A stretch of DNA of 64,000 nucleotides from the NCBI RefSeq assembly GCF_014648175.1, contig NZ_BMQP01000035.1:1-64000 (forward strand), in the 5' to 3' direction. How positions within the stretch are numbered: position 1 is the stretch's first letter; the number at the start of each line of letters is the position of its first letter. Under the pieces are notes generated by a model that was given only the letters and a program-made list of their open reading frames with translations, searched no databases and was not told the DNA's origin. This document shows positions 59,802-64,000 of the stretch, piece after piece. Both the position numbers and the translations under genes were made by a program. Origin of the DNA: Planobispora rosea (GTDB lineage: Bacteria; Actinomycetota; Actinomycetes; Streptosporangiales; Streptosporangiaceae).

Positions 59802-61807
59802 GCGGGCTGCTGGGGCTGAGCTGGCGGCTGCTGCGCGGCGGCGGGCGCCGGGGGCTGCTGGGCGCGGGGCTGACCGCGGTGGCGGTGGCGGTCAGCACCG
59901 CGCTCCTGATCTTCTCCGTCTCGGCCAACGTGGCCTTCCAGGGCCGGGCCGAGCGGGAGGCGTGGCGCAACCCGGTCGCGGCGGGCACGGCGGCCGTGGC
60001 CGTCCAGGCGGTGCGCAAGGACTATGTGCGCGACCGGACCGTCACGGTCGTGGACCTGGCCGTGCTGAAGCCCGGGACGGCCCCGCCGCCCGGCCTGGAC
60101 CGGCTTCCCGCCCCGGGCGAGGTCTGGTTCTCCCCGGCGCTGGCGGAACTCGCCCGCGAGCTCCCGGCCGGTGAGCTCGCGGGCCGGTTCCCGGAGAAGG
60201 TCGCCGGGACCATCGGGGACGAGGCGCTGGTCCACCCCGGCGAGCTGGTCGCGGTCCGCGGCCAGGCGCCGGACTCCCCGATCATGAGGGCCGCGGCCAC
60301 CGGCGACCCGCGCGACGGGTTCCCGCCGACGCGGGTGGCGGACTTCACCGGGACCCCCTCGCCCGACGCCCAGGCGTACCAGGCGCTCGCGCTGATCGCG
60401 ACCGTGCTCATGGCCGTGCCGCTGCTGGTGTTCGGGGGCGCGGCGGCCCGGCTCACGGTGGCCCGCCGCGACCAGCGGCTGGCCGCGCTGCGGCTGGTCG
60501 GCGCCACCCCCGGACAGGTGGTGACGATGACCGTCGCCGAGGCGGTGATCACCGCGGTGGCCGGCGCGGTCGCGGGCACGGTCCTGTACGGCCTGCTCAC
60601 CCCGTTGCTGGCCGGGATCGAGATCGGGGGCGGTTCCTGGTTCGCCGCCGACCTGTGGCCGGACGTGCCGTACACGCTCGCCGTCCTGGGGGCCGTGCCG
60701 CTGCTCGTCGGCCTGTCCGCGGTCGTCGGGCTGCGCCGGGTCGTGGTCAGCCCGCTGGGCGTGGCCCGGCGGGAGACCCCTCCGGCCATGCGGGTGGTCC
60801 GGGTCGTCGCGCTGCTGGCCGTCCTGGCGGTGGTGCCCACGCTCGGTGCCGGCTCCGCGGCCGGGGTGGTCGCCGTCGTGCTCGGCCTGGCGTTCCTCGC
60901 CATCAACCTGACCGGCCCCTGGGTGGTCGGGGTGATCGGCGGGATCACGGCCCGGACGGCGCGCGGGCCCGCCCGCCTGCTGGCCGGGCGCCGCCTGGTC
61001 GACGACCCCCGGGCGGCCTGGCGGACCGTGAGCGGGGTGGCCATGACCGGGTTCGTGGCCGGGTTCATCGGGTTCCTGAGCCCGTCGAGCGGCCTGCTCG
61101 GGGACGCGGACGCCGCCACCCTGCGCGTCACGGTCCCCACCGCCCAGGCGTCCCAGCTCACCGCCGAGGCCCGGGAGCGCCTGTCGGAGGCGGGCGTCCC
61201 GGCGCGGGTGGCGGTGACGGGCACGGGCGAGAGCAGGTTCCTCGCCGTCACCGTCGGGAAGCCGGCGCGGGCGGACGAGACGGCGGCGGACGAGACGGCG
61301 GCGGACGAGACGGCGGCGGACGAGGCGGCGGTGGACCGGGCCAGGACCGCGCTCGGCGGACTGGTCCCCGGCCGTACGGCCACCTCCGCCGCCGACGAGG
61401 AGCGCTTCGGCGTCCTGCTGCTGAAGGACGTCGGCACCGGAACCGTCGTCGTGCTCACCGTCTCGTTCCTGGTCGCCGTCGTCAGCGCCGGGATCACCGC
61501 GGCCTCCTCGATCCTCGACCGCCGGCAGACCTACGCCCTGCTCCGGCTGGCGGGCACCCCGCTGGAGGTCCTCAACCGGGCGCGCCGCGCCGAGACGCTC
61601 GTCCCGCTGGCGGTCATGGGCGGCGGATCCATCCTGGTCGGGATGTTCTGCGCCGTGCCGTTCTCGTTCTCCTCGGTGAACATCGGCGGGATGACCATCC
61701 TGCTGGTCTGCGTGACCCTCGGCTTCGCCGGGGTGATCGGCGCGGGCGCGGCGAGCGCCCCGCTGCTCCGCTCGGTCACCGCCGACCCCGCCCCGCGCCC
61801 GGACTGA
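59798..61807 (+). CDS. FtsX-fold ABC permease
   Basis: A 669-residue permease of the MacB/FtsX/LolE type: a short cytosolic start, first helix about 20-45, an extracellular part (about 50-195), three helices (about 200-325), a second set (about 335-440), a second extracellular part (about 440-550) and a final set of helices. The second outside part contains the direct repeat ADETA (three copies of a 15-bp unit, 61275-61322). FtsX-type permeases act mechanically rather than as pumps. Co-translated with the ATPase (ATGA). Confidence 0.88.
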   Translation: MSGLLGLSWRLLRGGGRRGLLGAGLTAVAVAVSTALLIFSVSANVAFQGRAEREAWRNPVAAGTAAVAVQAVRKDYVRDRTVTVVDLAVLKPGTAPPPGLDRLPAPGEVWFSPALAELARELPAGELAGRFPEKVAGTIGDEALVHPGELVAVRGQAPDSPIMRAAATGDPRDGFPPTRVADFTGTPSPDAQAYQALALIATVLMAVPLLVFGGAAARLTVARRDQRLAALRLVGATPGQVVTMTVAEAVITAVAGAVAGTVLYGLLTPLLAGIEIGGGSWFAADLWPDVPYTLAVLGAVPLLVGLSAVVGLRRVVVSPLGVARRETPPAMRVVRVVALLAVLAVVPTLGAGSAAGVVAVVLGLAFLAINLTGPWVVGVIGGITARTARGPARLLAGRRLVDDPRAAWRTVSGVAMTGFVAGFIGFLSPSSGLLGDADAATLRVTVPTAQASQLTAEARERLSEAGVPARVAVTGTGESRFLAVTVGKPARADETAADETAADETAADEAAVDRARTALGGLVPGRTATSAADEERFGVLLLKDVGTGTVVVLTVSFLVAVVSAGITAASSILDRRQTYALLRLAGTPLEVLNRARRAETLVPLAVMGGGSILVGMFCAVPFSFSSVNIGGMTILLVCVTLGFAGVIGAGAASAPLLRSVTADPAPRPD

Positions 61808-61863
61808 GGACCCCTGCCCCGCTCCCGCACTGAGGGGCCCCGCCCCTCTCCCGGGAGCGGCAG

Positions 61864-61898
61864 ACCGGCCCGGGAGGATTTTCTCCGCCCGGGCCGGT
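61864..61898 (+). terminator. terminator after the permease gene
   Basis: A perfect 11-bp hairpin with an inner 3-bp stem (arms 61864-61874 and 61888-61898) ends the MacB/FtsX-like transcript, 57 nt after the stop codon, and lies 31 nt before the start of the ECF sigma gene. Confidence 0.75.
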
Positions 61899-61929
61899 AA
61901 TCGAGGGCCCCGGAGAGGGACTACTGGGT

Positions 61930-62433
61930 GTGGACGATCCCGAAGCGCGGTTCACCGCGCTGTACGACCGGCACTACCGGAACGTGCTCGGCTACGCGTT
62001 GCTGCGGGCCGAGCGGCAGGCGGCCGAGGACGTCGCCAGCGAGACCTTCCTGATCGCCTGGCGGCGGCTGGACAGCGTGCCGGACCGGCCGCTGCCCTGG
62101 CTGCTGGGCGTGGCCCGCAACCTGCTGCGCAAGCACCACGAGCGCGGCCCACGGTGGGTGACCTCCGCCGAGCGGCTCGTCGCGCTGGTCCCGGAGGGGG
62201 ACGTGGCGGATGAGGTCTCCGAGCGGCGGGCGGCGCTGGAGGCGCTCGCCGTACTCCCCGAGCACGAGGTCGAGGCGGTGATCCTGGCCAGCTGGTACGG
62301 CCTGGGCCCGGCCGAGGCCGCCAAGGTGGCGGGCTGCTCGGCCCGGGCGTTCTCGGTCCGGCTGCACCGTGCGCGCCGCCGTCTGGCCGATGCGCTGAAC
62401 CTCGCCCGTACGACCCTTCAGGAGCAGAGATGA
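61930..62433 (+). CDS. ECF-type RNA polymerase sigma factor
   Basis: A 167-residue ECF sigma factor: sigma region 2 (FTALYDRHYRNVLGYALLRA, then AAEDVASETFLIAWRRL) and region 4 (LPEHEVEAVILASWYGLGPA, then GCSARAFSVRLHRARRRL). The GTG at 61930 follows GGAGAGGGA. Its stop overlaps the start of the following gene (ATGA), which probably encodes its partner. It has no autoregulatory site recognised upstream. Confidence 0.93.
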   Translation: MDDPEARFTALYDRHYRNVLGYALLRAERQAAEDVASETFLIAWRRLDSVPDRPLPWLLGVARNLLRKHHERGPRWVTSAERLVALVPEGDVADEVSERRAALEALAVLPEHEVEAVILASWYGLGPAEAAKVAGCSARAFSVRLHRARRRLADALNLARTTLQEQR

Positions 62434-63557
62434 CGACCGACGACCTGATCGTGGCCCTGCGCCCCGACGACGTCCTGGACGAGACCTACCGGCGCCGCCG
62501 CGAGGCCGATCTCGCCCGTGTCCTGGCCACCCCCCGGCCCCGCCGCACCTTCCTCCGCGTCCGCTCCCTGCCCCGGGGGACGCGCCTGGCCCTGGCGGGC
62601 ACGGCCGTCGCGGGGCTGGTCGCGGCCGTGGCCGTACCGGCGGCCGTCACCGGTACGGCGTCCGGCGAGCCGGGCGGAGGCGGGGTCCTCTCCGGATCCT
62701 CGGCCTCTCCCGAAGCCCCGGCCGCGCCCACCGTGACACTCGACGCCCGGTCGCTCCTGCTGGCGGGGGCAGAGCGGGTGGCGGACGAGGGGGAGCCGCG
62801 GGGCCGCTACTGGTTCGAGCGGACCCGGACCTTCGAGCCGGTGGAGTCCGGCGCGGTGGTCGCGCACTCCGACGAGCTCTGGTACGACGGACGCGACGGC
62901 AGCGGGCTGTTCAACCAGGATGTCGAGGTCGCCTTCGCCGACCGGGCCGACGAGGCCGCCTGGAAGGAGAAGGGCTCCCCGCGCCTGTGGCCGGGGCCGC
63001 AGCGGCGGGACTTCTCCCGGATCTCCCTGAAGTGGGAGGTCGGCGACCGGACGCTGACCATGGACGACGTCCGGCGGCTGCCCGGCGACGCCGGGGAGCT
63101 CGAACGGTGGCTGCGGGCGGCGCACCGGGCCGGCGGGGACGGGTCCCTCCCGTCCTTCCCGGCCTTCGCGTTCGGCGCCGCGCGCCACCTGCTGTCCTCC
63201 CCGGCGTCCCCGGCCACGCGCGCCGCGATGTTGCGGATCCTCGCCGCCCAGCCGGGCCTCACCCTGCAACGGGGGGTCACCGACCCGCTCGGCCGCACCG
63301 GCGCCGCGGTCACCCTGGAGGACGGCGCCGTCCGGCTGGTCGTCGACGAGTCCGGGGCGCGCCTGCTGGCCTTCGAATACCGGGGCCCGGACGAGGACCC
63401 GGACGAGGACCCGGGCGGGGATCCGGGTGAGAGCCCGGACGGGGAGGCCCCCGGGGACGGCCGCACCGTGCACCTCCCCTTCCGCGAGGGATTCAAGGTC
63501 GCTTACGAGTCCTCGGGCTGGGTCGCCGCCCCCGGCGCCCACCCCCGGGCGCGGTGA
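62430..63557 (+). CDS. CU044_5270-family protein, sigma factor partner
   Basis: A 375-residue protein of the CU044_5270 family found next to actinobacterial ECF sigma genes. An N-terminal cytosolic part of about 50 residues precedes a membrane helix (about 51-73, TRLALAGTAVAGLVAAVAV), then an outside domain of 300 residues with SLLLAGAERVADEG and RYWFERTRTFEPVES, typical of the family. It could sense an outside cue and control the sigma factor through the cytosolic part. There is a short acidic DEDPD repeat at about 318-335. The coupling (ATGA) supports a functional pair. Confidence 0.88.
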   Translation: MTTDDLIVALRPDDVLDETYRRRREADLARVLATPRPRRTFLRVRSLPRGTRLALAGTAVAGLVAAVAVPAAVTGTASGEPGGGGVLSGSSASPEAPAAPTVTLDARSLLLAGAERVADEGEPRGRYWFERTRTFEPVESGAVVAHSDELWYDGRDGSGLFNQDVEVAFADRADEAAWKEKGSPRLWPGPQRRDFSRISLKWEVGDRTLTMDDVRRLPGDAGELERWLRAAHRAGGDGSLPSFPAFAFGAARHLLSSPASPATRAAMLRILAAQPGLTLQRGVTDPLGRTGAAVTLEDGAVRLVVDESGARLLAFEYRGPDEDPDEDPGGDPGESPDGEAPGDGRTVHLPFREGFKVAYESSGWVAAPGAHPRAR

Positions 63558-63581
63558 CCCGCACCCGCAGGCCGGGAGCGC

Positions 63582-64000
63582 TCACTGCTGCGCTTCCAGG
63601 CTCTCCACGTAGCGGCGCATGTCGTCCAGGTATCCCTCGACGGTCAGGGAGCGGGGGGCCGCCAGAGCGAGGACGAGGGCCCGCAGCTCCGAGTCCTCGA
63701 CGTCCTTGCGCGCCATGGAGTGGGTGGCGTCGGGATAGCGCCGGACCTGGAGCTGACCGGGCCGGGTCAGGAGCCTGCGGTAGGTGTCCTCGGTCTCGTC
63801 GACGTCGACGTTGACGTCATGCCCGCCCAGCATCAGCAGGACCGGGGTCCGCATCTCGGCCAGGTCGTCGGAGGCGTCGGAGGTGTAGTTGGTCATGACG
63901 AACCGCCAGCGGTCGGGCGTCATGCCGTCCACGTCGCCGACGGCGGCCCGGTACCGCTCGAAGGTGGACCCCTTGCGCAGGTGCTCCAGCGTCTCGTCGC
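63582..64000 (-). CDS. alpha/beta hydrolase, N terminus outside the window
   Basis: The C-terminal 139 residues of an alpha/beta-hydrolase-fold enzyme, open at the right window edge. The last strands include LLMLGGHDVNVD (catalytic Asp) and YPDATHSMARKD (catalytic His), so the nucleophile elbow lies beyond the window. An ATG at 63932 is internal; in-frame coding continues to 64000 (YRAAVGDVDGM). It is convergent with the CU044_5270-type gene. Confidence 0.85.
   Translation of the reverse strand, partial: DETLEHLRKGSTFERYRAAVGDVDGMTPDRWRFVMTNYTSDASDDLAEMRTPVLLMLGGHDVNVDVDETEDTYRRLLTRPGQLQVRRYPDATHSMARKDVEDSELRALVLALAAPRSLTVEGYLDDMRRYVESLEAQQ

Overview
The window is high-GC actinobacterial chromosome. 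Signs of this are GTG/TTG starts, many ATGA/TGATG overlaps, an ANTAR-PAS-PP2C phosphatase, a transmembrane Ser/Thr kinase, PadR/PucR/GntR regulators, CobQ/CbiB and an NDMA-type alcohol dehydrogenase. Gene style suggests a Streptosporangiales-like filamentous actinomycete; the genus is a guess. A lone chemoreceptor (173-1798) would fit a lineage with motile spores.

Region 1 (about 1.8-28.2 kb) is an accessory, catabolic-looking island littered with dead transposons. It holds two luciferase-like flavin monooxygenases and a flavin reductase, an aromatic-hydroxylase-type FAD monooxygenase, an NDMA/mycofactocin-type alcohol dehydrogenase, an aldehyde dehydrogenase, an acyl-CoA synthetase, a class III aminotransferase, a MftG-like GMC oxidoreductase, two MFS transporters, an alpha/beta hydrolase, a Baeyer-Villiger-type monooxygenase, a small thioesterase and an imine-reductase-like enzyme. 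Ordered by chemistry, these could form ketone -> lactone/ester -> hydroxy acid -> aldehyde -> acid -> CoA thioester; the substrate is not known. No intact regulator is seen in the block. Between the genes lie two IS5-type remnants, an IS3-type end, two integrase-core transposase remnants (one with almost perfect 34-bp ends but a lost catalytic Asp), an internally deleted aminotransferase pseudogene and an alcohol dehydrogenase fragment.

Region 2 (28.2-35.1 kb) holds poorly characterised genes: a two-gene unit of an HTH/phosphoribosyltransferase-like protein and an inositol-monophosphatase-fold protein, a divergent three-gene operon of small proteins (one with two CxxC pairs), a 540-residue membrane protein of no recognised family, tRNA-Arg(TCT), and a tyrosine-recombinase-like gene that lacks the catalytic tyrosine.

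Region 3 (35.3-64 kb) looks like ordinary chromosome: a STAS / ANTAR-PAS-PP2C / HATPase partner-switching set; a PadR regulator with a palindromic operator; a phosphotransferase and cobalamin genes (CbiB, CobQ); an ABC exporter followed by a PucR regulator whose start region is a 39-bp tandem repeat; a divergent MFS/ArsR-type pair around a shared palindrome; a quinone oxidoreductase; a sensor kinase; a GntR-controlled ABC importer operon with a HAD phosphatase; a DUF6504 gene under an SOS box; a DUF4328 membrane protein; an orphan LuxR-type response regulator divergent from a MacB/FtsX-like ABC system; an ECF sigma factor with its CU044_5270-type partner; and a truncated alpha/beta hydrolase at the right edge.
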